Positions 1-10,600 of a stretch of 64,000 nucleotides of DNA are shown piece by piece. The DNA is from Halichondria panicea (Eukaryota > Porifera > Demospongiae > Suberitida > Halichondriidae). The DNA lies in contig NC_087380.1 of assembly GCF_963675165.1 (NCBI RefSeq), forward strand, positions 2,037,803-2,101,802, written 5' to 3'. The notes beneath the pieces were generated by a model. It made no database searches. It had not been told where the DNA came from and worked only from the letters and a program-made list of their open reading frames with translations. Made by a program: the position numbers and the translations under genes. The stretch's first letter is position 1, and every line of letters starts with the position of its first letter.

Positions 1-3000
1 CACACTTGTAACCATGGATACAGTCTCAATGGAAATGCTACTAGGACTTGTACTGCACTCGTGATCTGGACTGGATATGATCTAAGCTGTGAATGTGAGT
101 CTTTAACTTATAGCTTTGTATTTCGAACTAACGCTAAATTACCAACTATACTGTATATCGGGTTTCGAATGCAAGGTTAAGCGAATGCGAATGATACTGT
201 GTAAGACTGATTGCGTTTCTAACTGTTGCGAATTGCGTAGGAAATTTAGCATGCGCATACTCATTCTTTGCGTGTAATTTTGATTTCAAAAACTCGTAAT
301 TAGCAATCAAATTATATTATTATTATCTTCCAATATCAGCTTCAACAATACCGGAAAACACAACCCCCACACTACCGAGAACTTCAGTTTTCTCGGATTC
401 AGAGATTACAACATTCACGGAAATGGAAAAAATAGCCACCACGCAAACTACTCCTCCTCAACCCACCAGCTGCATTGACCTAGCGGAACTGCTTAATAGA
501 CTGATTATAATAATGTACAGTATGGACATTACAGGTAACATACCAGAAGGCACTGTGGCCACCTACAGCTGTTTGAATGGCTATTCTGTTTCTGGAGACA
601 CAACCAGGACTTGTGAACATGATGGAACCTGGAGTGGATCAGACCCAACTTGTGAAGGTTCTCTTGTAATTACTATTCTGTTCATTGGTGTCCCCCCACT
701 AGCCCGAAAAATGTCAATTTGTTCTAACTATATATAACCATAAATTTTAGCTTCCTGCCAAGACCTAGACCCACCTACCGACGGTACTATCAGCTACGAA
801 CCCAGTGAAACAGCAAGAATAATTGGAGCTGTTGCCATGTACAGCTGTAGTAATGGTTACCAGTTGTCCGGTGTGATGACAAGGACCTGTGAGGATGGTC
901 CCAGTGGAGGGGAGTGGACTGGATCAATCCCAAGTTGTAAAGGTATGAAAACGAATAGCGAAATTACTTTCATTTCTTATAATTATGTAGCCATCTGCCC
1001 TGCCCTACCTGCATTCACCAATGGAATGATCAGCTACAGTACATCGGGTACTGCCATACTAGAGGGAGATGTGGCTACACACACGTGTCATGAAGGTTAT
1101 CGACCATCTAGCGAGGTCAGTAGAAGTTGTCAGTCTGACAAAACTTGGAGTGACGAAGCTATTACTTGTCAAGGTAATGAATCAGTTCATGAAACAACGT
1201 ATCAACATAGCCTTTCACTGTACAAGTATAATAAATGCTCTTGGAGTGTCTCAGTACATAATTATCGTGTGTACACAACTTAATAATGTAATGGTATGTG
1301 CTTATTGTAGCCATCTGCGAAGTGCTCCTTCGGATAGGAAACGGTAACATTGCCTACAATCGTGATACCATGCACACTGATAACAGAGGGAGCCAATGTC
1401 ACGTACAGCTAGCTGTAGTATTGGTTACCAGTTGTCTGGTGTGATTCTTTTTTGTATGTATTCCAATCATGCAGCAATCTGTGATGATCTCACCCTCGCC
1501 CATGGAGTGATTAGCTATAGTCCATTTACTACTCCCATACTGGAGGGCACTGTGGCTACACACAGCTGTGATGAGGGATACGGACTGTCTCCTAACGTGA
1601 GAACAAGAACATGTCAGCCTGACAGGACGTGGAGTGGAGAAGACATCATTTGCCAATGTGAGAACTACCACCAGAAATGTTTTTCTAGTAATTTCATGCT
1701 CACAATCATTGAACATGCAGCTATCACATGTCCACCTCTCACTCACCCCCATGGCTCGGTACTCCACTTTTTTCCTGAACCACCATACCCCTTTGGGACA
1801 CAAGCACAATACTTGAGGATAGCTTGTCCTGAGGGTACACAGAGAAGAGGAGGAAATAATATAAGGAATTGTACTGGTGATGGTCATGGTACTGTGGGGG
1901 TGTGGAATGGAACTGCTCCCATTTGTGCAGGTATGTATTGCATCAATATATGCCATGTATGCTGTATATCTCAATTATAATCCAGGTCAACCTGTTTTTC
2001 TGTCACTTCAAGGAATATCGTATTCTACTAACAATAGTAACATTCTAGTGACAGGAATTGGAACCTCACAAGAGTCTTCCCTGAACTGTCACACTGACTC
2101 AACCACCTGCTGTAGGGATAGGGACAATCCACAAGGAGGTTCAGGAGAGTGGCTGTTTCCTAATGGAACAAGGATTACTGAAAATAGTATCGTTGGTGAT
2201 AGATTTTACTGGGTCAGAAACCTCCAAGCTGTCAGACTCTATCGTCGAGGTGATGTCCAGACTCCACTAGGAAGCTACTGTTGTAGAATACCTAATCGCC
2301 ATGGTAATGTTGTGAGTGTTTGTGCTAATCTTATAGGTGAGTTTACTGCCATTGAGTATATTATAATACACTGTTTTATGTGACAGACAACATTATTCGA
2401 TGTTCCTCTGACTCGGTGATGGCTCCCACTAATGGGATGGTCTCATACTCTAGTCCATCAGAAAGTAATAGTTACGTGTACGGAACAGTGGCAACCTTCT
2501 CCTGTTCCACTGGTTTTAGTCTTGATGTTACTTCAACTAGAACATGTGATACTGAACAGGGAACATTTAGTGGCACAACCCCATCTTGTATAGGTAATTA
2601 TAGAATACCATCATGTACTGTAATCACGCCATTACATACAAGCACAGGAATTACCTGCTCTACTGGCCCTGGTGATGTTACCAATGGAGTGATTGTTTAC
2701 TCCAGTGACACAACTCCACGTGCACCTTATAACTATGGAACCACAGCTACGTATCAATGTGACACTGGGTATGAGGTAACAAGTGGAAACAGTGAGAGGA
2801 CTTGTACTGGTGATGGTAGCAGTTCAGTGGGAGAGTGGAGTGGAACTACTGCAGCTGTTTGTTCAGGTACTAATAGCAGCGTATTATAATTAGTGTCTGC
2901 ATGTGTGTACTGTAATAGCTACACCGCACACACCCACATGCACACACATGTGTAGACATTGATGAATGCTCTGGTACTGCTCATGGCTGTGATCAGATCT

Positions 3001-5747
3001 GCACCAACACTCCTGGATCATACACTTGTGACTGCAACTCAGGATATCGACTTGCTGCTGGTGGAAGAGGATGTTAGTTCATATTTACCACTATACTTAT
3101 ATCAGGAACACTTACTTATTGCTCGAGTTTGGGGCCTCATATAGCTAGGTCCTCAGCATTTAACAGAAAAATCTCCATGTCCTGCATTGCTAATGTACAC
3201 AACAAAAGTATGTGGAGTGTTGACAGTAGCTTGAGTCAATCCTCCACTCACTGCATGAGCACTTGCTTGGATCGATTACAGTACATTGGAATGGAGACTT
3301 GGAAATCTGTTCATTTCCTCAGGACAATATATTTAATAGATAATCAATCTTTACACAGGTGATGATATTGATGAGTGTTATGAAATGTCCAACATCTGCC
3401 ACCAAGTGTGTACCAACACTGAGGGATCATTCACTTGTGAATGTGAGGCAGGATATGTGCTGGACACTGACAGAGCATCATGTTCTGGTATATTGGTTCT
3501 GCTATTTTTGTGTGTGTTTTCTAGTTGCATTCTTATAGGTATCACCTGCTCTGAATCTGCTGTCCACAGTGATATTGCTGGCAATGGGATGATTATCTAC
3601 TCCAGTGGCAGCACAACTCCACCCTTTGACTATGGAACAACAGCTACGTATCAATGCAACAACGGATATAGCATAGCGAGTGGAGACAGTGAGAGGACCT
3701 GTACTGGTGATGATAGGAGCACAGTGGGAGAGTGGAGTGGTGCTGCTCCTCAATGTTCACGTATGTTCTATTATTGCAATTGATCATGTCATATGATAAC
3801 GTACACACACACACAGCTGTGGACTGTGGGCTTCCTCCGTCTATTACCAATGGATCTCCTGGGATACCAACAACCACAACATTCACAGGGACAGTGACCT
3901 ACAGCTGTAATGATGACTATGCACTCTTTGGGATTGCTACAAGTACTTGTCAGGAAAATGCAACCTGGAGCAGACCACCAGAATGCAGAGGCATGCATGT
4001 CACATGCACATTCAATGTTTACATTTTAATAGCTGTACACTGAGTAAACATGCATAGTACACATGTAGTTTGCTGTTGTCTGTGAGCCTTTACAGAATAT
4101 TTTCAGTTTCTCTCAACTGATTGTACTTATTACAGCCAATGCAACTGCAATGGTCTGTACTGATCTGATGGATATAGTCAATGGACATATTTCTTACGAT
4201 ATGGAGACCATTGATAACAGACCAGTGGACACTGTGGCCACCTACACCTGTGTCACTCACTACACTCTCATGGGTCAGATCCAACGTGTGATGGTTGGTG
4301 GCTTTAATTAATTGTGTCGAGCATTATTGGAATGTTGTATTCCCCTGCAGCTATTATTGAGTGTTCTCCTGTACCGACCATTACCAATGGCATGATTTCC
4401 CTTTCTCCTGATGACATCCCTGACTATGACCTGGGAACTGAGGCAACCTACACTTGTGAGGCTGGGTTCTATCTTGAGGGTAGTGAGGTACGAGTGTGTA
4501 TGGATGATGATGGAATGGACACCATTGGAGTGTGGAGTGGTCAGCAGGCTAGCTGTGTTCGTAAGTTATCAGCGAAAGCGGTTAGCAATTTGACAATGTA
4601 TATTGTTTGTTTTGCCATGCAAGGGAATATTTTCCACTACACGTTAGCTGTAAGTACTGTACCTATACATCTCTGCGTGATAATATGTAATATTGATTGA
4701 AGGCTGGTCTTGTTTCCCCAGTCGTCCCCCCTCCTGTACGCTCAGTGTTGTTCCAACTCAGACTCACCAACATCAACAACTGTCCTGACTGGGTGGTGAG
4801 TGCTACTTACAACTAAAGCAAACTAAATAATTATTTCTCTCTCTACACAGGACCAGGATGGGAGGATAGAAGCTGTGATGAGCACGTTTGCTGCCAAGAT
4901 GGAGAGTCACTGTGGGTGTGGCTTCTCAAGCATGGTCATGACTGCCCCTCTCTTCCGCTGCTTCCCTGGGTCAAGCACAGCTGTCACATTCCGAGCCACT
5001 CTAACCGATTCCAGGCTCCTCACTCCCATACAGGACTGGATACAAACCAATGGATTCATTCCCATTCAGAATGTACTGATTGAGGTGGACAAGTCTTGTC
5101 CGGTGGAGATATCGAGCCTTGCAGACACAGAGTGCACCAATCAGCCTACAGCGGCAGGAAGCAGTGACATAACCGCTGTGGTCGGCGGAGTGGTGGGAGG
5201 AGTTGTAGGGGTGGTCATTGTCGTTGTGGTGGGAATTGTCATCATAGTGATTGCTGTACTGGTGTTCAAGAGCAGGAGAGAGAATTCGAAACTGGCCGTC
5301 CACAGAAGAACAAAGTGAGTCAATCAATTTATGTTACTCCACCGTCAAAAGATTCTGAATTCTACAATATATACTATTATACTATTTTGCATTCCTCCCC
5401 CTCCCTCTAGACCTGACCTACCACCAGTATCGCTAAAGGGTGTGGTTAATACTGGTGAGATACAATCATACGATATGATGGAAATGGGTCACGAATATGA
5501 GGAAGTGTCCAAGTTCCAACGAGCCGTTGATGGAGAGTATGAGATCATTGGAGCACCCTCACAGACAACTGGCTCAGATAGCAAGACTCCTATAAAGACT
5601 GAGTCATCACCACCCACTCCACCCACTCCACCCACACCACAACCCTCAGAAGTGACTAAAGCTCCCGGAAATGATATTGAGTTTACAGAGTGCGTTGCTT
5701 ACAGCACGACCACCCACAGTCGCCCCCCACAGCCTACAGGCTTATGA
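1..5747 (+). CDS. Receptor A (3' part): CCP/Ig/EGF transmembrane receptor
   Basis: Cell-surface receptor, cut by the window start, so the signal peptide is not seen. Exons by splice sites and open frame: 1-94, 340-657, 751-942, 991-1173, 1475-1657, 1721-1930, 1986-2336, 2387-2593, 2648-2866, 2956-3072, 3359-3487, 3539-3760, 3817-3990, 4351-4560, 4722-4795, 4851-5314, 5411-5747. Domain order: partial CCP; Ser/Thr-rich stalk plus divergent CCP; four CCP; V-type Ig-like (1986-2336, with GEWLFP and SYCC); two CCP; two Ca-binding EGF (each with DIDEC); three CCP; a Cys-containing juxtamembrane domain; a membrane helix at about 5180-5268 followed by KSRRE; and a cytoplasmic tail. All ectodomain introns are phase 1. 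The tail has YDMM, then YEEV and YEII, then a Pro/Thr-rich stretch. The donor after 3990 reads GC, not GT. Two decayed CCP exons lie in its introns. Ligand unknown. Confidence 0.82.
1311..1446 (+). pseudogene. Decayed CCP exon inside receptor A
   Basis: The acceptor TTGTAG is followed by a CCP start (AICE...GNGNIAY). It resembles the exons at 14818 and 22771. The frame is lost near a duplicated AGCT (about 1409-1416), no donor follows, and the match stops at about 1446. It is a truncated exon relic in the intron before the CCP exon at 1475. Confidence 0.6.
4136..4293 (+). pseudogene. CCP exon with internal deletion in receptor A
   Basis: This matches the receptor E exon at 42326-42526 through VCTDLMD, VNG and DTVATYTC. 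The stretch between TACACTCTCA and CAGATCCAACGTG is missing roughly 45 bases. That changes the exon phase (it would end in phase 0, not 1) and a stop follows. Skipping it keeps frame between 3990 and 4351, so it is probably not used. Confidence 0.65.
5411..5747 (+). CDS. Receptor A cytoplasmic-tail exon (YxxM plus ITAM-like pair)
   Basis: Last exon, entered in phase 2 after the membrane exon. The tail contains YDMM, which fits the YxxM consensus for p85 SH2 binding. It then has YEEV, ten residues, and YEII. This resembles an ITAM (Yxx[LI]-x6-12-Yxx[LI]) except that the first +3 residue is Val. A Pro/Thr-rich stretch (repeated PPTPPTP) and a conserved terminal [18 protein letters not shown] segment follow before TGA. 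The same exon design recurs in B, C and E. Signalling role is inferred from the motifs only. Confidence 0.8.
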
Positions 5748-6333
5748 ACTATAACATGAAACTGCAAACTAGTTGACTGCTCTAGTAATTGATAGGATAA
5801 TGTACTTGTATATATTTGCATGGCTATTATATACATATTTATGCATGTTCAAAAGATATCTGGTCATTTATACGTTAAACGTTCTTGCATGGGTAATGTC
5901 ATCACCATGTACTTCGTTAATATGACGAGGTATCCTCATGTGTTATGTTTAGTAGCCATTCCCACCACTGTGTATATATCGACACATTGGTATCATGAGA
6001 CGATAGTTTTGCCGTTCAGTTGTGTGCTTAGAAGGAGTGGTTTGTGCTTGCTTTCAATATGATAATTATAGAGTGCTATGAGTGTTTATTGTGAGCATTG
6101 CTTGTTGTGTTGCCTTGAGGCAATGATTTTGCACCTCTCAATAGCCTAGGGCTGTGATCAGATAGAACTCCAGCAAATGGTGCATGTTGCCTTAATTTCT
6201 CCATCCATCTGCTGATACTACCATGTAGATCTCATGTATATATAATTATATAGACTACCTGTATACTATATTGTGTTGTGCAATCATGTACTTTGTTTTG
6301 AATTCATAATTATAACCGCCCACCCCACCTCAG

Positions 6334-6442
6334 GAGGAGATGGTTATCGCTCACTGGCATGGTAAACCTTCCCTGGTTCAACCCAAGGATAATGTGGAGG
6401 AGTCTTCAACCACGCCTTGTTACACACACACCATCGACATTG
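6334..6442 (+). pseudogene. p85-like C-SH2 first-half exon, relic copy 1
   Basis: Decayed copy of the exon seen best at 20489-20608. It keeps the GGTAAACC...TTCCTGGTTC...AATGTGGAGGAGTC order and the CACACCATCGACATTGT end before a GTAAGT donor. Small deletions destroy the GTFLVR coding frame. Confidence 0.6.
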
Positions 6443-7043
6443 TAAGTTAAAGGGGAGAGCAGTGCATTAATTGCATTGCTGTAGTGGCTGTGTCTATAGA
6501 GAGAGACCATTAGCTACATAAAAATTTATTGATCTATAAGTATGTATCTGTAATTGGTCAATAGAGCTTAAATTGGTACTGTACAGTTCTATGCCTTATA
6601 CTGCTTTGAAAATTTATGTGCCAATATGATATGATACAAAGTTTAAATGATTTTTCTTTGTGTCTAGTGCTCAAGAGTACTCTTATGCGTGTGGGTGCAT
6701 GCATGTACACTTTCGACAATTCAGACTTCCTGTTGTCATTAAAGTGAATACATGTACATGTAGATCTAATAGATCGACACTAGAATTACCATGTTGAGTG
6801 CTTTATTGTTATTGTGAGCATTTCCTGTTGTGTTGTCCCAAGGAAATGTGTGTGCACCTTTCAATAGCCTAGGGCTGTGATAGTTTAAGAACTCTAGCAA
6901 ATGGTGCATATGTTGTCTTTGTTCCTCTGTGTTGTGAAGTTACGTTAGTGATAACATGAAGTGATTGTTAATGCTATTTTATTGTATTTTGGTACAATAA
7001 TGTGCCTTATTTTGAATTAAGTCACCCCCCCTTCCTCCCTCAG

Positions 7044-7140
7044 GAGAGGACATGCTCACTGGTAAACCCAACGGACCTTCCTGGTTTGACCCAAGGGTAA
7101 TGTAGAAGAGTCCTCAGCCATGCCTTGTCACACACATGTG
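7044..7140 (+). pseudogene. p85-like C-SH2 first-half exon, relic copy 2
   Basis: Second decayed copy in the same spacer. It retains GACATGCTCACTGGTAAACC and CCTTCCTGGTTTGACCC, with a one-base loss in the FLVR region and an in-frame stop (AATGTAG) after it. Confidence 0.6.
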
Positions 7141-7232
7141 CATGCAGATTAATTTTGTTGCAGTACCTCTTGCATTCTAAATGAATTTTGCATCTGATTT
7201 TCGATCACTATTTTCAATTATCCCCCGTGCAG

Positions 7233-7371
7233 AGATGGAAGGTTCACCATTCGAATTTGACTCTCTGCTCAGTTTATTCTGTACTATGACACCAACACGA
7301 TGGAGAAACACAACCCTGAACTAGAGACAATGCTTAGATACCCTGCATTCCATGTGGACAGGGGCCGTTAG
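7233..7371 (+). pseudogene. p85-like C-SH2 last exon, internally deleted
   Basis: Starts after CCGTGCAG and ends at the conserved GGCCGTTAG stop. Compared with 34304-34496 it lacks about 50 bases encoding the RIPVYRDPAGGYGF segment, and it has a further indel. Not functional as an SH2 domain. It ends 193 bases before the signal-peptide ATG of receptor B. Confidence 0.7.
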
Positions 7372-7496
7372 TAACTGAACTAGCAGCTGTACAGTATTGT
7401 GTGTGTATAGTGTAGGATTCTCTTTCTGTGTATGTGCTGTATGTATGTGGGTGCATGTACACTTTTGATGTGTGGAAGTTGCAATCACAATTTCAG

Positions 7497-7504
7497 GCTT
7501 CCTG
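7497..7504 (+). promoter_or_regulatory. ETS-like site upstream of receptor B
   Basis: GCTTCCTG, 60 bases before the start codon of B. An ACTTCCTG (ETS-core) or one-base variant lies 37-78 bases before the ATG of B, C, D, E and F. Common descent of the flanks could explain this, so regulation is a weak inference. Confidence 0.25.
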
Positions 7505-7564
7505 TTGTCATCAGATTTAAGTCAGTTTAACTTTAATTTGCCATTGGAGCATATGAGTTAAAGC

Positions 7565-7655
7565 ATGAAGAAGTTACAAGGTGACTGTGTCTTCTGGCTG
7601 GTCCTTCTGACTGGAGCTGCTCAGCTCTTACTAGTGTGTGGAGAGGGTTCACCTG
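7565..7655 (+). CDS. Receptor B signal-peptide exon
   Basis: An ATG opens a 30-codon exon with a Lys-rich start and a Leu/Ala/Val core ([18 protein letters not shown]), typical of a secretory leader. It ends in phase 1 at GTATGT. Near-identical leader exons start C, E and F; that of D has diverged. Confidence 0.85.
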
Positions 7656-10600
7656 GTATGTATTTTCAACTTTCATCTACCAGCCTACTTGTCTCTGGGT
7701 TTCATAGTTAGACAGCCCAGGTTCATAAAACTGTATATGCGGATATCATTGCTCTAGTATGCATGGCTATCTGTACGTCAAGGTTCATGCATCTGGTGTT
7801 CGTAATTGCCCCGTGCATGTGCCGGATTTTTGGCATTGATCCTTTTTACAATCATGGTTGATTATTACCCACTCTTTGAGTTCGCTGTGACTCCTGCATG
7901 CAGCAAGTAATGCATAATAATTATAATGGGTGCATAAAAGCTATTGCTAATAGCTAGTAGCTTTATGTTATGTAGCTTTGACACCTCCACCGAGGCATCA
8001 GCACTCGCGGTGCTTTCATTTCTATAGCCGTACAGTGTCCAGAGTTACCATCCATCCTGAATGGATCAATAGAATATGTTGGAGATGCTCTGAGTACCAT
8101 GGCGACGTACATGTGCAACGATAGTTTCTACCTAAACGGAGACGATAACAGGAACTGCACTATTGGAGAAGCAGGAACTAGTATTGGGATGTGGACAGGC
8201 CAAGAACCACAATGTGTTCGTAAGTTGGTAATTTCATTGCTTATTAATACATGCAGACTTAATACAGCTATTGAGTGTCCTCCCCTTGAGCCAATTACCA
8301 ATGGAGTCGTCATCTACGCTCCCAACACCACACCTAACTATGATCTGGGCACTGTGGCTACTTACGCTTGTAACACTGGGTTTGTTCTGGACCTCTCCCT
8401 AGGGGTATCTGAGATGAGAACTTGTGTGGACGATAATGGACTGGATGCTATTGGAGTGTTTGATAGACAAGCACCAAGATGTATCTGTAAGTGAAATTAT
8501 TGTTCCTATTTGCTGCTCGTTGCTTGTGTTGGCTCACAGCATTGATTTTCCCATGCAGCCATTGAGTGTCCTCCTCTACCAGCTATTTTCAATGGATTCA
8601 TCACATACGCTCCCAACACCACATCTAACTATGATCTGGGCACTGTAGCCACTCATGCCTGTGACACTGAGTTTGTTCTGGACCTCTCCCTAGGGAGATC
8701 TGCGATGAGAACTTGTGTGGATGATGATGGACTAGACGCTATTGGAGTGTTTGATAGACAGGCTCCAAGATGTGTCCGTAAGTCTCTCTTGGTTGAAATT
8801 TACAATGCGAATCAGGTTCAGTCTTCCTTCCGAATTGTTTGACTTGCTGAACTTTCTATCATTAAATTAACTTGCCACATGCAGGTATCATTTGCCAACC
8901 TCTTTTACCTTACCCCTATGGTACGATAACCTATCATCACGAAACTCCACCTTACTCATACGGAACACAAGCAACGTACTCTGTCTCATGCCCTCCGGAA
9001 CTGGAGAGAAGCGGAGGAGATGATGTAAGGAATTGTACCGCTAATGGAAATAGTGCTGTGGGGGTGTGGTCTGGAGCTGCTCCCATCTGTGCAGGTTTGC
9101 AGTGTAAATATTGTGTGTACAAAGTTGAAACATGTTCTCTTGTATAGCTCGAGGAGTTTTCCTGTCATTTCATGGAACAACCTACACTACGAATAACAGT
9201 AATATTGTACTCACCAGGATTGAGACTACAAATGACACATCCTTGACTTTTCACACTGACTCAACCACCTGCTGTAGAGGTATTGACAATGGTGACTCAT
9301 CTTCATTTGTAGGTAATGGAGAGTGGCTGTTTCCTAATCGAACAAGTATTGTCCGGAGGAAGAGAGCACCTGGTAATGGGTTCTATTATACAAGGTTTCA
9401 TCAAGCTATCAGACTGTATCGTAATAATGATATCCAGACTCCACTGGGAACCTACTGCTGTAGAATACCTGACAGTGGTGGAGTGATAAGGACTATTTGT
9501 GCTAACCTTATTGGTGAGTGGTATATATATACATACATAAATTGTGCTTACTTGTTACTACTGCAGACAACACCATTCGATGTCCCTCTGACTCAGTGAT
9601 GGCTCCTATTAATGGGATGGTCTCATACTCTAGTCCAGTGGAAAATGGCAGTTATGTTTTTGGAACTGTGGCCACCTTTTCCTGCTCACCTGGTTTTGGT
9701 CTTGATGGTACCTCAACTAGAACATGTGAGACTGAACAGGGAACATTTAGTGGCACAACCCCATCTTGTATAGGTGAGAAAATAATTATCGTCTCTGTAT
9801 ACTGTGGCATAATTATAATTTACATAAACTTGTAGCAATTATCTGCTCTGCTCTGCCCGGTATTGTGAATGGGATGATTATCTACTTTGGTAACACAACT
9901 GAGCCTTATGACTATAGAACAACAGTTAGGTATCAGTGCCATAAAGGGTATGCAGTAAAAAGAGGAGACAGTGAGAGGACCTGTACTAATACTGATGATG
10001 GTAGGAGTTCAGAGGGACAATGGAGTGGAACTGCTGCAGTTTGTTCTGGTATTTACAGAATAAACAAATTTTTAACCTTTCATTTCATATTTTCGCTAGC
10101 TCTCTGTGATGACATCACCCTCACCAATGGATGGGTGACCTATGACCCAACCGCTTCTTCAAGATTGGAAGGAACTACGGCCACTCACAACTGTAATAGT
10201 AGTTATGTTCTCTCTGGTGAACGTGAGAGAATATGTCAGTCGGACAGAACGTGGAGTGGAGAAATTGTTACATGCAACGGTATAAAATAAATGTGTAATA
10301 ATTGTCTTTATTTTTTCGAACAGCCACCATCTGTCCACCTCTTGCTGACTCTCCCTATGGCTCACTATTCTACTCTCCAAATAAATCCCCATACTTATAT
10401 GGAACACAAGCGACGTACACTATCACATGCCCTCCTGGACAGAATAGGAGTAGAGGAAATGATGTAAGGATTTGTGTGGGTGATGGACGTAGTACCGTGG
10501 GGGCGTGGACTGGAACTGCTCCTATCTGTGCAGGTTTGCAATGCACCATGAGTGTATAAGATATCCCACTTGCAATAAAAACCTAAATTATTACTAGTAC

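Larger units (their letters stand above)
5748..7232 (+). other. A-B spacer with p85-like relics
   Basis: The first 300 bases after the stop are nearly the same as 44622-44940 after receptor E, so the 3' flank was duplicated with the gene. The block at about 6065-6450 (intron sequence with TAGCCTAGGGCTGTGA plus an SH2 exon relic) is repeated at about 6795-7140. That gives two successive relics of the same p85-like intron and exon. No intact gene seen. Confidence 0.6.

Noticed and set aside
1399-1974. 191-codon frame on the minus strand
   Set aside because: It lies opposite good CCP exons of receptor A and shows no domain; it is a shadow frame.
5001-5327. Minus-strand frames opposite the membrane exon of A (and 44013-44207, 25329-25610)
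   Set aside because: Thr- or Ser-rich translations are the complement of the Val/Ile-rich helix codons; no independent gene evidence.
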